DNA of 64,000 nucleotides from Conexibacter arvalis (GTDB taxonomy: Bacteria; Actinomycetota; Thermoleophilia; Solirubrobacterales; Solirubrobacteraceae): assembly GCF_014199525.1 (NCBI RefSeq), contig NZ_JACHNU010000004.1, forward strand, positions 186,001 to 250,000. Direction: 5' to 3'. The notes beneath the pieces were generated by a model. It was not told where the DNA came from. It saw nothing but the letters and a program-made list of their open reading frames with translations, and made no database searches. How positions within the stretch are numbered: the first letter of the stretch is position 1; each line of letters starts with the position of its first letter. Shown here piece by piece: positions 33,914-44,264 of the stretch. The translations under genes were made by a program, and so were the position numbers.

Positions 33914-34708
33914 ATGACGGAGATCCGAGGGACGACGATCCTGCTGACGGGCGCGACGGGCGGGATCGGGCAGGCGATCGCACGGACGCTGGCGGCGCGC
34001 GGCGGCAGGCTGATCCTCACCGGTCGGCGGACCGACGTGCTCGAGCCGCTGGCGCGCGAGATCGGCGGCCGGGCGCTCGCGGCCGACCTCGCCGACCGCG
34101 CTGCGCCGGAGCGGCTGGTCGCCGAGGCCGGCGACGTCGACATCCTCGTCGCCAACGCCGCGCTGCCGGCCAGCGGGACGCTCGACGACTACACGCTCGA
34201 GCAGGTCGATCGGGCGCTCGACGTCAACCTGCGCGCGCCGATCGCGCTCGCGAAGCTGCTCTCCGAGCCGATGGCGGCGCGCGGGCGCGGCCACCTCGTC
34301 TTCATCTCCTCGCTGTCGGGCAAGTCGGCCCAGCCGGGCGGCTCGCTCTACTCGGCGACGAAGTTCGGGCTGCGCGGCTTCGCGCTCGGGCTGCGCGAGG
34401 ACCTGCGCGACCGCGGCGTCGGCGTCTCGACCGTCTTCCCGGGCTTCATCCGCGACGCCGGCATGTTCGCCGACGCCGGCGTCGAGCTGCCGAAGGGCGT
34501 CGGAACCCGCACCCCCGACGACGTCGCCGCCGGCGTCCAGCGCGCGATCGAGCAGAACCGCGCCGAGGTCGACGTCGCGCCGCTCAGCCTCCGGCTCGGC
34601 GCGATCGCCTCGGGCGTCGCGCCGCAGCTGTCGGCCGACGTCTCCCGGCGGCTCGGCAACGCGAGGGTCACGCAGGGCCTCGCCGCCGGCCAGCGCCACA
34701 AGCGGTAG
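33914..34708 (+). CDS. Short-chain dehydrogenase/reductase
   Basis: 264-residue classical SDR. The NAD(P) motif is LLTGATGGIGQAIA (about 10-23). Asn in VANAALPASG, the catalytic Ser in FISSLSGKSAQ, and Tyr/Lys in LYSATKFGLRGFA (YxxxK, about 150-154) are present. The arginine-rich GRRTDVLE after beta-2 favours NADP(H). Substrate unknown. AGGGTG lies about 7 nt before the ATG. A 13-bp-stem hairpin (34723-34752) follows the stop. Confidence 0.9.
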   Translation: MTEIRGTTILLTGATGGIGQAIARTLAARGGRLILTGRRTDVLEPLAREIGGRALAADLADRAAPERLVAEAGDVDILVANAALPASGTLDDYTLEQVDRALDVNLRAPIALAKLLSEPMAARGRGHLVFISSLSGKSAQPGGSLYSATKFGLRGFALGLREDLRDRGVGVSTVFPGFIRDAGMFADAGVELPKGVGTRTPDDVAAGVQRAIEQNRAEVDVAPLSLRLGAIASGVAPQLSADVSRRLGNARVTQGLAAGQRHKR

Positions 34709-34722
34709 CCCGCCCGCCCGCA

Positions 34723-34752
34723 CCGGCTGCGGGCGCTCGCGCCGGCAGCCGG
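34723..34752 (+). terminator. Hairpin after the SDR gene
   Basis: CCGGCTGCGGGCG and CGCCGGCAGCCGG pair over 13 bp with one mismatch and a CTCG loop, 15 nt after the stop. No U-tract. Confidence 0.45.
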
Positions 34753-34822
34753 CGCAAGACTGGATTCCGGACCAGCCTACGGGCAGCGGGGGACGCTTCC
34801 GAGCGCCACCTTGGATGGGACC

Positions 34823-34836
34823 GTCAGGAACCTGAC
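34823..34836 (+). promoter_or_regulatory. Operator-like inverted repeat upstream of the PBP gene
   Basis: GTCAGGAACCTGAC has perfect 6-bp arms around AA, 59 bp before the ATG at 34895. If it is an operator or leader hairpin, translation begins at 34895 rather than at the in-frame ATG 34811. Confidence 0.35.
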
Positions 34837-34894
34837 GCGGGCCGCTCGCCGACGGCGGTGCGACGGCGCCGGCGGGAACGCTCCCGGCAACGCG

Positions 34895-36892
34895 ATGAGT
34901 CGTCGGGACCGACATCGGCGCCTGCGCCACCGAGGCCATCCGCTGCGCACGACGCTGCTCGGCGCGCTCGCGGTCGCGCTCACCGCGTTGGCGGCGGCCG
35001 GGACCGTCTTCGGCGCGTGGGTCGTGCAGATCGTCGACGAGACGCCCGACATCGATCAGCTGCGCCCCAAGCCCCAGCCGGCCGTCTCGGCGGTCTACGC
35101 CGCGGACGGCAGACGGCTCGGCTTCATCGCCGGCGACGTCGTGCGCGATCCGCTCCGCGGCCGCGGGGTGCCGACCGTGATGAAGCAGGCGACGGTCGCG
35201 ATCGAGGATCGCCGCTTCTACGCCCACGGCGGCGTCGACGTCGTCGGGATCGTGCGCGCGGCGGCCGAGAACGTCGTCAACGGCCGCACCGTCCAGGGCG
35301 GCTCGTCGCTGGCGATGCAGCTCGTCCGCAACCTCTACCTGCCGGGCACCAAGTACGACAAGACGATCGAGCGCAAGGTGCGCGAGGCGAAGCTCGCCGA
35401 GCAGCTGGAGGACGAGCACTCGAAGGCGTGGATCCTCGACACCTACCTCGACAACGTCCCGTACGGGACCGTCGGCGGGCAGACGGCCGTCGGCGTCGAG
35501 GCGGCGGCGCGCGTCTTCTTCGACCAGCCGGCGCGCCGCCTCACGCTCCCCCAGGCGGCGCTGCTCGCCGGCCTCCCCCAGGCGCCGACGCTCGACAACC
35601 CCTTCCTCCACCCGCGCCGTGCCAGACAGCGCCGCGCCGAGGTGCTGCGGGCGATGGTCGACAACGACGCGATCACGCCGGCCGAGGCGGCGGAGGCGTC
35701 GCGCCGGCCGCTCGGCGTGCGGCGCAACAGCCACTACGGCGAGCGGAGCGAGCCGTACGTCGTCGACCTCGTCGAGCGCGAGCTGAGACGGCGCTGGGGC
35801 GAGGCGGCGGTGCGCCGCGGCGGCCTCCGCGTCGAGACCGCGATCGATCCGCGGCTGCAGGCGCTCGGCCGCCAGGCGATCGCCGACCACCTCTCCCTGC
35901 CCGGCCAGCCGGCGGCGGCGCTGACGACGATCGACCCGGCCAACGGGCAGATCCGCGCGCTCGTCACCTCGGCCTCCTACGCCGACAGCGAGTTCGACTA
36001 CGCGACCAGCGCCCGCCGCCAGCCGGGCTCGACCTTCAAGGCGATCGACCTGATGGCGGCGGTGCGCGAGGGGATCGACCCGGAGTCGAAGACCTACGTC
36101 TCGCGCCCGCTCGGCGCCGGCTGGCTGCCGCAGGAGCCGACCTGGAGCGTCGCCACCTCGGAGGGCAGCTACCACGGCACGATGACGCTCGCCGACGCGA
36201 TCATCGCCTCCGACAACACCGTCTACGCCCAGCTCGGCGCCGACCTCGGCGGCGACACGATCCGCCAGGCCGCCTACGACATGGGCATCACCTCCCACCT
36301 CGACGGCTTCCCGGCCGAGTCGATCGGCGGCCTGCGGATAGGCGTCACCCCGCTGGAGATGGCCGACGCCTTCGCGACGATCGCGAGCGGCGGCTGGCGC
36401 AACACGCCGACCGCGGTCGTGCGCGTGACGCGCGACGGCGAGAAGCTGGAGCCGCGCCGCCCCGCGCCGCGGCGCAGGGAGTTCACCGCGGACCAGGCGG
36501 CGGCGGTGACGCGCCCGCTGCAGGACGTGCTCGTGTCGGGCACCGCCGCGGGGATGGGGATCGGCTGCCCGGCGGCCGGCAAGACCGGCACGACGAACAG
36601 CTTCACCGACGCCTGGTTCATCGGCTTCACGCCGCGCCTGTCGACCGCCGTCTGGGTCGGCTACCCCGACGAGACCGCGTCGATGTCGGCCGTGCCCGGC
36701 TACGGCGAGGTCTTCGGCGCGACGATCCCGGCGCCGATCTGGCAGCAGTACATGACCGGCGCGGTCGGCGGCGCCTGCGAGGACTTCCCGGCGGGGAGCG
36801 AGCCGGCACAGGCGAGCGCCGTCGACCCCGCCTCCGCCGCCTCCGGCAGCCCGAGCGATCTCGGCGCCGACACGTCCACGCCGACGCCGTAG
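34895..36892 (+). CDS. Class A penicillin-binding protein (glycosyltransferase/transpeptidase)
   Basis: About 665 residues, bifunctional peptidoglycan synthase. One N-terminal TM helix (TTLLGALAVALTALAAAGTVFGAW) is followed by a GT51 domain with the catalytic Glu in VAIEDRRFYAHGGVD and QGGSSLAMQLVRNLYLPG. The transpeptidase domain has SxxK in RQPGSTFKAIDL, SxN in IASDNTVYAQ and KTG in AGKTGTTNSF. The C-terminal ~35 residues are Ala/Ser/Pro-rich. The start is uncertain: the frame has an ATG 84 bp earlier (34811), but neither has a clear ribosome site. It would build wall together with the MurT-GatD-modified lipid II. Confidence 0.9.
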   Translation: MSRRDRHRRLRHRGHPLRTTLLGALAVALTALAAAGTVFGAWVVQIVDETPDIDQLRPKPQPAVSAVYAADGRRLGFIAGDVVRDPLRGRGVPTVMKQATVAIEDRRFYAHGGVDVVGIVRAAAENVVNGRTVQGGSSLAMQLVRNLYLPGTKYDKTIERKVREAKLAEQLEDEHSKAWILDTYLDNVPYGTVGGQTAVGVEAAARVFFDQPARRLTLPQAALLAGLPQAPTLDNPFLHPRRARQRRAEVLRAMVDNDAITPAEAAEASRRPLGVRRNSHYGERSEPYVVDLVERELRRRWGEAAVRRGGLRVETAIDPRLQALGRQAIADHLSLPGQPAAALTTIDPANGQIRALVTSASYADSEFDYATSARRQPGSTFKAIDLMAAVREGIDPESKTYVSRPLGAGWLPQEPTWSVATSEGSYHGTMTLADAIIASDNTVYAQLGADLGGDTIRQAAYDMGITSHLDGFPAESIGGLRIGVTPLEMADAFATIASGGWRNTPTAVVRVTRDGEKLEPRRPAPRRREFTADQAAAVTRPLQDVLVSGTAAGMGIGCPAAGKTGTTNSFTDAWFIGFTPRLSTAVWVGYPDETASMSAVPGYGEVFGATIPAPIWQQYMTGAVGGACEDFPAGSEPAQASAVDPASAASGSPSDLGADTSTPTP

Positions 36893-36989
36893 GCGACCTG
36901 CCAGGCCAACCCGGTGAACGGTCGCGTTCGCTCGACTTTGGGCGAAACGACGCCCACACGCCAACCTTTGTGCGTTGCCTCACACAGAC

Positions 36990-37016
36990 TCGATCAGCGA
37001 CGGTCGCGGCCGATCA
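36990..37016 (+). promoter_or_regulatory. Sigma-28 (FliA)-like promoter of chemoreceptor 1
   Basis: TCGA (36990-36993), 15 nt, then GCCGATCA (37009-37016), compared with the FliA consensus TAAA-N15-GCCGATAA. It lies about 40 nt before the TTG start. The same spacing and -10 core occur before the two other chemoreceptor genes in this window. Confidence 0.6.
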
Positions 37017-37057
37017 ACGAGATCGTTGCCGCTTTTCTCGACCATGGAAGGTCTGCC

Positions 37058-39145
37058 TTGAGATTCACCGTCCGTACCAAGCTGCTCGCCGGGTTCCTGG
37101 TCGTGGTCGCGCTGATGGCCGTGATCGGCATCATCGCGATCACGCGGATCGGCTCGATCACCGACGAGACGCGCGGGCTCGGCGACGACGTCATCCCGTC
37201 GACCGAGAACGTCGGCGACATCCGCGAGAACGTCTTCACGTACCGGCTCGTCCAGACGCGCTGGGCGACCGCCGTCGACCCGTCGGACCGCAGAAGAATG
37301 CTCGACTCGCTGGAGTCGACCCCGAGACTGGTCGACGCGGCGATCGCGCGCGGCAGATCGCTCGCGAGCGACGCCAGGGACGAGGCCAACTACGAGGCGC
37401 TCGCCGACGCCTGGAACAGCTACCAGACCGACACGTTTGGGCCCCTGCGCGACGCCGTCGCCGCCGGCGACACGAGAGCCGCGATCCAGGTGATCGGCGG
37501 CGAGGTCGGCTCGGCCTCCTTCGCGAGACTGAGAGACGCGGTCGTCACGACGATCGAGTACCAGCGCAGGCTGGCCGCGAGCACCGTCGACGACGTCGAG
37601 CGCACGGCCGACACCGCCCGCACCGTGATCGTCGTGCTGCTGATCGTCGCGACCGCCGCCGCGATCGGCCTCGCGCTCCTGATCGCCCGCTGGCTCGCCG
37701 GCGGCCTGCGCCAGATGCTGGCCGCCGCGCGCGGGATCGCCCAGGGCGACATCGAGCAGAAGGTCGAGCTGGAGTCCGACGACGAGCTCGGCGAGACGGC
37801 CGCGGCCTTCCGCGAGATGATCGCCTACCTCGACGAGATGGCCGCCGCCGCGCGCAGCATCTCGGCCGGCGACCTCGCCGTCCACGTCGCGCCGAAGTCC
37901 GACAGGGACGCGCTCGGCAGCGCCTTCGCGCAGATGAGCGCCGAGCTGCGCGAGGCGCTCGGCGACCGCTCCTGCCTGGAGGCGCTCGTCCAGCGGATGG
38001 AGTCGCTGCGCGGCCGCGACCTCGACGAGCTCGAGGGCGCGCTGGAGGCGATGGCGCGCGGCGACCTGACCGTCGACGTGACCCCCGTCACCGAGCCGAT
38101 CGGCGCCGCTGACGGGCTCGCCCCCGGCCGCCTCGCGGAGATCTTCGACGCGATGCTGGAGACGACGCGCGGCTCGGTCGTCGGCTACAACGCGATGCGC
38201 GAGAAGGTCGCCGCGATGCTGACGCGGATCACGCAGGAGTCGCAGGCGGTCGCCGCCGCCTCCCAGCAGATGGCGACGACCTCGGAGGAGTCGGGCCGCG
38301 CGGTCGGCGAGATCGCCTCCGCGGTCGGCGAGGTCGCGGCCGGCGCCGAGCGCCAGGTCCGCACCGTCGGCGAGGCGCGCGAGCTGGCCGAGGAGGTCGT
38401 CACGACGACCGTCGCCTCCAACGAGAACGCCGCCGCGACGGCGAAGGCCGCCGAGCAGGCGCGCGACGTCGCCGAGGAGGGCGCCACGACGATCGCCGAG
38501 GCGACCGAGGCGATGCAGGCCGTCCAGGCGACCTCGCAGGAGGTGACGGAGACGATCCGCAACCTTGGCTCCAAGTCGGACGAGATCGGCAGCATCGTCG
38601 CCACGATCACCGGCATCGCCGAGCAGACCAACCTGCTCGCCCTGAACGCCGCGATCGAGGCGGCGCGCGCCGGCGAGCAGGGCCGCGGCTTCGCCGTCGT
38701 CGCCGAGGAGGTCCGCAAGCTGGCGGAGGAGTCGCAGCAGGCCGCCTCGTCGATCGGGTCGCTGATCTCCGAGATCCAGCGCGAGACCGGCCGCGCGGTC
38801 GACGTCGTCGAGAGCGGCGCCCAGCGCACCGCCGACGGCGTCGTGACGGTCGCGCAGGCGCGCGACTCGTTCCTGCGGATCGGCACCAGCGTCGAGGACG
38901 TCAGCGGCCGCGTCGGCCAGATCGCGCTGGCGATCGGCGAGATCTCGCAGAGCGCCGCGCGGATGCAGGAGAACATGGCCGACGTCGTCTCGGTCGCCGA
39001 GCAGTCGTCGGCCTCGACCGAGCAGGTCTCCGCCTCGACGCAGCAGACCTCCGCCTCGACCCAGGAGATCGCCGCCTCCGCCCAGGAGCTGGCGAAGACC
39101 GCCGAGGAGCTGGAGCGCCTCGTCGGCCAGTTCACCCTCAGCTGA
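37058..39145 (+). CDS. Methyl-accepting chemotaxis protein 1
   Basis: 695-residue chemoreceptor. TM1 (about 9-30) and TM2 (about 192-215) flank a ~160-residue helical extracellular sensor. One HAMP follows TM2, then a linker with the unusual block [20 protein letters not shown] leading to a second HAMP-like unit ([17 protein letters not shown]). The signalling domain tip is [20 protein letters not shown] with the expected [23 protein letters not shown]. No CheR-tethering pentapeptide at the C-terminus. The TTG at 37058 (reading [12 protein letters not shown]) has GGAAGG 6 nt upstream and matches the start of chemoreceptor 2. The upstream promoter is FliA-like. Confidence 0.92.
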   Translation: MRFTVRTKLLAGFLVVVALMAVIGIIAITRIGSITDETRGLGDDVIPSTENVGDIRENVFTYRLVQTRWATAVDPSDRRRMLDSLESTPRLVDAAIARGRSLASDARDEANYEALADAWNSYQTDTFGPLRDAVAAGDTRAAIQVIGGEVGSASFARLRDAVVTTIEYQRRLAASTVDDVERTADTARTVIVVLLIVATAAAIGLALLIARWLAGGLRQMLAAARGIAQGDIEQKVELESDDELGETAAAFREMIAYLDEMAAAARSISAGDLAVHVAPKSDRDALGSAFAQMSAELREALGDRSCLEALVQRMESLRGRDLDELEGALEAMARGDLTVDVTPVTEPIGAADGLAPGRLAEIFDAMLETTRGSVVGYNAMREKVAAMLTRITQESQAVAAASQQMATTSEESGRAVGEIASAVGEVAAGAERQVRTVGEARELAEEVVTTTVASNENAAATAKAAEQARDVAEEGATTIAEATEAMQAVQATSQEVTETIRNLGSKSDEIGSIVATITGIAEQTNLLALNAAIEAARAGEQGRGFAVVAEEVRKLAEESQQAASSIGSLISEIQRETGRAVDVVESGAQRTADGVVTVAQARDSFLRIGTSVEDVSGRVGQIALAIGEISQSAARMQENMADVVSVAEQSSASTEQVSASTQQTSASTQEIAASAQELAKTAEELERLVGQFTLS

Positions 39146-39151
39146 CGGGCA

Positions 39152-39190
39152 GCGGCGGTCCGTGCGTCGCCGCGACGCGCGGACCGCCGC
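39152..39190 (+). terminator. Strong hairpin after chemoreceptor 1
   Basis: Arms 39152-39168 and 39174-39190 pair over 17 bp with a single G-U and a GCCGC loop, 6 nt after the stop. No U-tract follows. Confidence 0.55.
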
Positions 39191-39278
39191 CGGCCGGCGC
39201 GGTCAGCCGCCGAGCGCGCGGCGCCAGGCGAGGGAATCTCCCGTTTAGTCGCGGCGTCGTCTGACCGATAACCGGCTC

Positions 39279-39932
39279 ATGAGCACGTTCAGCCCCACCG
39301 ACGTCGTCGGCCGCGCCCTCACGATCTACAGGGATCACGCCGGCGCGCTGATCCCGGCCGCGATCGCCGTCTTCGCGATCGTCGCCGTCGCCAACCTCGT
39401 CTTCGACGACGGGCTGCTGGCGGCGCTCGCCGGCGCGATCGGCGCGATCGCCACGATCTTCTACCAGGGGATGGTCGTGAGACTGGTCGACGACGTGCGC
39501 GACGGCGCGCTCGACTCGTCGGTCGGCGAGCTGTTCAGGAGCGTCGCGCCGGTAGCGCTGCCGCTCTTCCTGCTGGCGATCGTCGTCGGCATCTCGGTCG
39601 CGATCGGGCTGGTCCTGCTGATAATCCCCGGCCTCTTCCTGCTGACGATCTGGGCCGTCTCCGCGCCGGCGGTCGTGCTGGAGGGCAAGGGCGTCTTCGC
39701 GGCGCTCGGCCGCAGCCGCGAGCTGGTCAGGGGCAACGGCTGGAACGTCTTCGGCGTGATCGTGATCGTCTGGGCGCTGATGATCGGCGTCGGCATCGTC
39801 GGCGCGGCGATCGGCGCGCTCGGCGGCGACGTCCTGCGCGTGCTCGTCCAGTGGGCGGTCAACGTGCTCGTCGCCCCGGTCGCCGCGCTCGCGACCGCCG
39901 TCCTCTTCTTCACGCTCCGCGACGGCCGCTGA
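39279..39932 (+). CDS. Polytopic membrane protein (GPDPase membrane-domain-like)
   Basis: 217 residues with about six hydrophobic segments and short loops. The pattern VVGRALTIYRDHAGALI ... FLLTIWAVSAPAVVLEGKGVFAALGRSRELVRGNGWNVFGV resembles the membrane domain seen in glycerophosphodiesterase-associated and DUF975-like proteins. The segment APAVVLEGKGVFAALGRSREL is the recognisable part. Function unknown. Upstream, ACCGATAA with TTTA 16 nt before it is another, weaker FliA-like candidate, or GATAAC may be an ordinary -10. Confidence 0.7.
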   Translation: MSTFSPTDVVGRALTIYRDHAGALIPAAIAVFAIVAVANLVFDDGLLAALAGAIGAIATIFYQGMVVRLVDDVRDGALDSSVGELFRSVAPVALPLFLLAIVVGISVAIGLVLLIIPGLFLLTIWAVSAPAVVLEGKGVFAALGRSRELVRGNGWNVFGVIVIVWALMIGVGIVGAAIGALGGDVLRVLVQWAVNVLVAPVAALATAVLFFTLRDGR

Positions 39933-39955
39933 TCGGCGCCGGCCGCGGCCGGGTC

Positions 39956-39986
39956 CCTCCTCCAGCGCTTCCGCGGCTGGAGGAGG
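39956..39986 (+). terminator. Hairpin after the membrane-protein gene
   Basis: CCTCCTCCAGC and GCTGGAGGAGG form a perfect 11-bp stem with a 9-nt loop, 24 nt after the stop. No U-tract. Confidence 0.55.
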
Positions 39987-40047
39987 CCGGCCTCGAATCC
40001 GGCGCCGGCGCGCGATGATTTCCGGCGGCGGGGACGGTCTCAACGAC

Positions 40048-40452
40048 ATGAGCGATTCCATACAGGCCCCCACCACCGTCACGAACATCGTCGTCGCGAT
40101 GTTCACCGTCGCCGACCAGGACGCGGCGCTCGCGTTCTACACCGAGAAGCTCGGCTACGAGCTGCGCGGGGACACCCGCTTCGGCGAGAACGGCGAGATG
40201 CGCTGGCTCGAGGTCGCGCCGCCCGGCTCGACCGCCCGCCTGGCGCTCAACCCGCCGATGGGCGGCGAGACGCCCGGCGGTAGCTCGATCGGCGTCGAGA
40301 CGCGCGACGTGCACGGCGAGCACGCGCGGCTCAAGGCGCTCGGCGTCGACGTCGACGAGCCGATGAGCGCCCCCGGCGCGCCGCTGCTGTTCATGATGCG
40401 CGACCCCGACGGCAACCACATCGCCGTCGTCGAGGCGCCGCCGGCCGGCTGA
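40048..40452 (+). CDS. VOC-family (glyoxalase/dioxygenase fold) protein
   Basis: 134 residues. The vicinal-oxygen-chelate pattern is clear: VVAMFTVADQDAALAFYTEKLGYEL, GEMRWLEVAPPG and MRDPDGNHIAVVEAP. A possible metal Glu/His set is in RWLEVAP and DGNHIAVVE. Such proteins include glyoxalase I, antibiotic-binding and isomerase enzymes. No specific role can be given. ATG 40048 fits the family N-terminus (ITNIVVAMFTV-like). The stop converges on the small cysteine protein. Confidence 0.85.
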   Translation: MSDSIQAPTTVTNIVVAMFTVADQDAALAFYTEKLGYELRGDTRFGENGEMRWLEVAPPGSTARLALNPPMGGETPGGSSIGVETRDVHGEHARLKALGVDVDEPMSAPGAPLLFMMRDPDGNHIAVVEAPPAG

Positions 40453-40471
40453 CGCTGCGAGGCGGCGCGGG

Positions 40472-40666
40472 CTATCTCCGCGCCGCCTTCAGCTCCTTCT
40501 TGGCGACGACGTCGATCATCACGTAGCTGCCGTCCTCGCGGCGCTCGGCGAAGCCGCGCTGGGAGAGGCGCTTGAGCACGACCGGGCAGCGCTTGCAGCG
40601 AGGCTTGGACTTGCAGCACTTCTTCTTCGGCTTGACTCTCGCCCCGTGCTTGAACGCCTTCGCCAT
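40472..40666 (-). CDS. Small basic cysteine-cluster protein
   Basis: 64 residues, strongly basic N-terminus with KKCCKSKPRCKRCP, four cysteines suited to zinc binding, then a helical LKRLSQRGFAERR segment. I recognise this as a short conserved actinobacterial protein of unknown function. Nucleic-acid or ribosome binding is a guess from charge. TACACT on the minus strand lies about 10 nt before the ATG. Divergent from pepT with a 41-bp gap. Confidence 0.75.
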   Translation of the reverse strand: MAKAFKHGARVKPKKKCCKSKPRCKRCPVVLKRLSQRGFAERREDGSYVMIDVVAKKELKAARR

Positions 40667-40707
40667 CTCGCGGGTCAGTGTAGGAGCCGCGGGTAGGCTG
40701 CCCCGAC

Positions 40708-41994
40708 ATGGCGTCCTACAGCTCCCCCCTCGCCGAGCGGCTCGCGCCCGGCCTGCTCGACCGCTTCCTCCGCTACGTCCGCGTCGACACCCAGTCCTCG
40801 CGCGACAGCGGCACCCACCCGAGCACGCCGGGCCAGCTGGAGCTGAGCCGGATGCTCGTCGAGGAGCTGCTGGCGCTCGGCCTCTCCGACGCCGCGCTCG
40901 ACGACGGCGGCTACGTGATGGCGACGCTGCCGGGCAACGGAGTCGGCGGCGGCGACGATCCCGCGCGGGCGCCGGTCGTCGGGCTGATCGCCCACGTCGA
41001 CACGAGCCCCGACGCGCCCGGCGCCGGCGTCGAGCCGCTCGTCCACCGCGGCTACGACGGCGGCGCGCTGGAGCTGCCGCGCGGCGGCACGGTGCTCGAC
41101 CCGTCCACGATGCCCGAGCTGCGGGCGGCCGTCGGGCACGACATCGTCACCTCCAGCGGCGACACCCTGCTCGGCGCCGACGACAAGGCCGGCGTCGCCG
41201 AGATCATGACCGCGATCGCCCACCTCGCGGCCAACCCCGACCTGCCGCGCCCGACGCTGCGGGTCGCCTTCACCTGCGACGAGGAGATCGGCCAGGGCGG
41301 GATCCACTTCGACGTCGAGCGGTTCGGCGCCCGCTGCGCCTACACGCTCGACGGCTCCGAGCTCGGCGAGCTGCAGGACGAGACCTTCACCGCCGCCGAG
41401 GCGGTCCTGACGATCGAGGGGATCGAGGTCCACCCCGGCTTCGCGACCGGCAAGATGGTCAACGCGGCGCGGCTGGCCGCGCAGGTGCTCGCCGCCCTCC
41501 CCGCCGACACGCTCACGCCCGAGACGACCAGCGGCCGCGACGGCTTCATCCACCCGCACGAGATCGAGGCGACGCCGGCCCGCGCGGAGGTGAGCTTCAT
41601 CGTCCGCGACTTCGAGGACGCGCTGCTCGAGCGGCACGTCGCGCTGCTGCGGAGCACGGCCGCGGAGGTGCTGGGACGGGAGCCGCGCGCGACGTGGACG
41701 CTCGACGTCAGAGCCCAGTACCCGAACATGCGCGACCACCTCGGCGACGTGCCCGAGGTCGTCGCGCACGCCGAGGCGGCGCTGCGGGCCGAGGGGATCG
41801 AGCCGGTCCGCACGCCGATCCGCGGCGGCACCGACGGGTCGCTGCTGAGCGCGCGCGGCCTGCCGACGCCCAACCTCTTCACCGGCGGCCACGAATACCA
41901 CTCGGTGCGCGAGTGGGCGTCGCTGCAGGAGATGGCCGCCGCGGCGGCGACCGTCGTGCGGCTGGCCGAGCAGTGGGCGCGGCAGCCGGGCTGA
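40708..41994 (+). CDS. pepT: Peptidase T (tripeptide aminopeptidase)
   Basis: 428-residue M20B dinuclear zinc peptidase that removes N-terminal residues from tripeptides in the cytosol. Zinc and catalytic residues are in GLIAHVDTSPDAPG, LLGADDKAGVAEIM, TCDEEIGQGG (catalytic Glu pair), TLDGSELGEL and the C-terminal GGHEYHSVREWASL. TAGGCT (40694-40699) ends 8 nt before the ATG, a leaderless-type promoter. Full length for the family. Confidence 0.94.
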   Translation: MASYSSPLAERLAPGLLDRFLRYVRVDTQSSRDSGTHPSTPGQLELSRMLVEELLALGLSDAALDDGGYVMATLPGNGVGGGDDPARAPVVGLIAHVDTSPDAPGAGVEPLVHRGYDGGALELPRGGTVLDPSTMPELRAAVGHDIVTSSGDTLLGADDKAGVAEIMTAIAHLAANPDLPRPTLRVAFTCDEEIGQGGIHFDVERFGARCAYTLDGSELGELQDETFTAAEAVLTIEGIEVHPGFATGKMVNAARLAAQVLAALPADTLTPETTSGRDGFIHPHEIEATPARAEVSFIVRDFEDALLERHVALLRSTAAEVLGREPRATWTLDVRAQYPNMRDHLGDVPEVVAHAEAALRAEGIEPVRTPIRGGTDGSLLSARGLPTPNLFTGGHEYHSVREWASLQEMAAAAATVVRLAEQWARQPG

Positions 41995-42030
41995 GCCCCG
42001 GCGCCGCCCGAGCGGCGCCGGAGCCGCGGC

Positions 42031-44112
42031 TCAGCGTTCGAGCGTGAACTGCCCGACCAGCCGCTCCAGCTCCTCGGCCGTTCTCGCCAGCTCCTGCGCG
42101 GAGGCGGCGACCTCCTGGCTGGATGCGGAGGTCTGCTCCGTCGAGGCGGAGACCTGCTCGGTCGACGCCGACGACTGCTCGGCGACCGAGACGACCTCGG
42201 CCATGTTGTCGCCCATCCGGCCGGCGCGCTCGGAGATCTCGCCGACCGCCGCGGCGATCTCGCCGACGCGGGCGTTCATGTCCTCGACGCTCGCGCCGAT
42301 CCGCAGGAACGACTCGCGCGCCGCCTCGACCGTCTGCACGCCCTCCTCGATCTGGCCGCCGCCGGCGTCGACCGCCGCGACCGCCGCGCCGGTGTCGCGC
42401 TGGATCTCCTCGACGAGGCCGGAGATCGAGCTGGCCGCCTGCTGGGACTCCTCGGCGAGCTTGCGGACCTCCTCGGCGACGACGGCGAAGCCGCGGCCCT
42501 GCTCCCCGGCGCGCGCCGCCTCGATCGCGGCGTTGAGCGCGAGCAGGTTGGTCTGCTCGGCGATGCCGGTGATCGTCGAGACGATGCCGCCGATCTGGTC
42601 GGACTTCGCGCCGAGCCCGCGCATCGCCTCGGTGACCGAGGCCGAGACCTCGACGAGCGCCTGCATGCCGGCGGTCGCGCGGCCGATCGTCTCGGCGCCC
42701 TCGTCGGCGACCGCGCGCGCCTGCTCGGCGGCGCGCGCCGTCTGCTCGGCGTTGTCGCTCGACGTGCGCGCGGCGGCGAGCACCGCCTCGCCGGTCTCGC
42801 GCGCCTCGCCGACGGTGCGGACCTGGCGCTCGGCGCCGGCCGCGACCTCGCCGACCGCGGAGGCGATCTCGCCGATCGCGCGCCCGGTCTCCTCCGAGGT
42901 CGTCGCCATCTGCTGCGATGCGGCGGCGACCGCCTGGGTCTCCTGCGAGATCTGATGGAGCATCGCGGCGACTCTGCGGCGCATCTCGTCGTAGCCGTCG
43001 ACCGACCGTCGCAGCTGCTCGAGCATCGCGTTGAAGATCTCGGCGAGGCGGCCGATCGCGCGGCCGTCGTCGGCCGCGAGCGGCTCGGTGCTCGTCGGCG
43101 CCGCGACGGTCAGGTCGCCGCGCGCCACGGCGGCGAGCGCCGCCTCCAGCGCGGCGAGGTCGTGGGCGCTGAGCGTCTCCATCCGCTCGACCAGCTGCTC
43201 CAGGCACGACTGGTCGCCGAGCGCCGCGCGCAGCCGGGCGCTCATCTCGGCGAAGGCGTGGCCGAGCGCGTCCGTGTCGGACTTCGGCTCGACGGCGACG
43301 GCGAGGTCGCCGGCGGCGATCGCGCTCGCCGCGACGGCCGTCTCCTCCAGGTAGGCGACCATCTCGCGGAAGGCCTCCCCCGCCTCCCCGAGCTCGTCGC
43401 GCGATCTGATCTCGACCCGCTGCGCCACGTCGCCCTTCGCGATCCCGCGCGCCGCGGCGACGAGCTGGCGCACGCCGCCGACGATCGCCCGCGCGGCGAC
43501 GAGCGCGATGCCGATCGCGATCAGCGCGGCGCCGAGCAGCAGCGCGAAGATCGTCGTGCGGCCGGACTCGACGGTCGAGGCGGCCTCGTCGACCTGCCCC
43601 TGCGAGCCTCTCTGCAGTCTCTCGTTGAGCGTCACGAGCTGGGCGGAGACGTCCGCGAACGCCTCGCCGCCGGCGCCTCTCTTGATCAGGTTCAGCGCGC
43701 CCGTGTAGTCGTTTCTGTCGGCGAGCGCGGAGTAGCGGTCGGTCGCTCTGACGTAGGCGTTCCACGCCTCCTCGAAGCGGCCGATCGCGGCCTCGTCGGC
43801 GCGGTCGGCCGTTCTGCGCATCGTCGCGACGCCTCTGGCGATCGCCTCGACGCTCGACGTCAGCGAGCCGGCCAGTCTCGCCCGCTCCGCGGGCGTGGCG
43901 ATGATGTAGTTGAGCTGGTCGGAGCGGTAGACGAAGACGTAGGCGTTGATCGAGCCGACGGCCTGCATGCTCGGGACCACGTCGGAGCCGAAGCGCTTGA
44001 CGTTGTCGTTGACCGCGCCCATGCGCGAGATCGCGACGACTCCGACGACGACCATCAGGCCGATGACGACCAGGAAGCCGCTCAGCAGCTTCATCCTCAC
44101 GGTGAACCTCAC
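42031..44112 (-). CDS. Methyl-accepting chemotaxis protein 2
   Basis: 693 residues, paralogous to chemoreceptor 1 throughout. TM1 ([23 protein letters not shown]), helical four-helix-type periplasmic sensor, TM2 ([19 protein letters not shown]), HAMP, the [18 protein letters not shown] linker, a second HAMP-like unit, and the signalling tip [16 protein letters not shown]. The GTG at 44112 has AAGGA 7 nt upstream. Longer frames exist but would start upstream of the promoter at 44148-44174. Divergent from manganese catalase. Confidence 0.92.
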   Translation of the reverse strand: MRFTVRMKLLSGFLVVIGLMVVVGVVAISRMGAVNDNVKRFGSDVVPSMQAVGSINAYVFVYRSDQLNYIIATPAERARLAGSLTSSVEAIARGVATMRRTADRADEAAIGRFEEAWNAYVRATDRYSALADRNDYTGALNLIKRGAGGEAFADVSAQLVTLNERLQRGSQGQVDEAASTVESGRTTIFALLLGAALIAIGIALVAARAIVGGVRQLVAAARGIAKGDVAQRVEIRSRDELGEAGEAFREMVAYLEETAVAASAIAAGDLAVAVEPKSDTDALGHAFAEMSARLRAALGDQSCLEQLVERMETLSAHDLAALEAALAAVARGDLTVAAPTSTEPLAADDGRAIGRLAEIFNAMLEQLRRSVDGYDEMRRRVAAMLHQISQETQAVAAASQQMATTSEETGRAIGEIASAVGEVAAGAERQVRTVGEARETGEAVLAAARTSSDNAEQTARAAEQARAVADEGAETIGRATAGMQALVEVSASVTEAMRGLGAKSDQIGGIVSTITGIAEQTNLLALNAAIEAARAGEQGRGFAVVAEEVRKLAEESQQAASSISGLVEEIQRDTGAAVAAVDAGGGQIEEGVQTVEAARESFLRIGASVEDMNARVGEIAAAVGEISERAGRMGDNMAEVVSVAEQSSASTEQVSASTEQTSASSQEVAASAQELARTAEELERLVGQFTLER

Positions 44113-44147
44113 AGCACATCCTTCTCCGGGTGGGGCGACAACCCGAT

Positions 44148-44174
44148 AGATCGGCCGCGCTCCGACCGCCTGAA
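44148..44174 (-). promoter_or_regulatory. Sigma-28 (FliA)-like promoter of chemoreceptor 2
   Basis: On the minus strand TTCA (44174-44171), 15 nt, then GCCGATCT (44155-44148), about 36 nt before the GTG start. Confidence 0.6.
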
Positions 44175-44264
44175 GCCCGATCGCCGGCGAGCCCGGATCG
44201 GCCGGTTGAGCCACGCGCGAGCGGGTAGCGACAGCGCTCCGTCTCACATCCGAAGGAGACCGCC

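Noticed and set aside
39988-40000. tRNA T-arm-like CTCGAATCC
   Set aside because: No acceptor, anticodon or D arm can be formed around it. No tRNA gene was found in the window.
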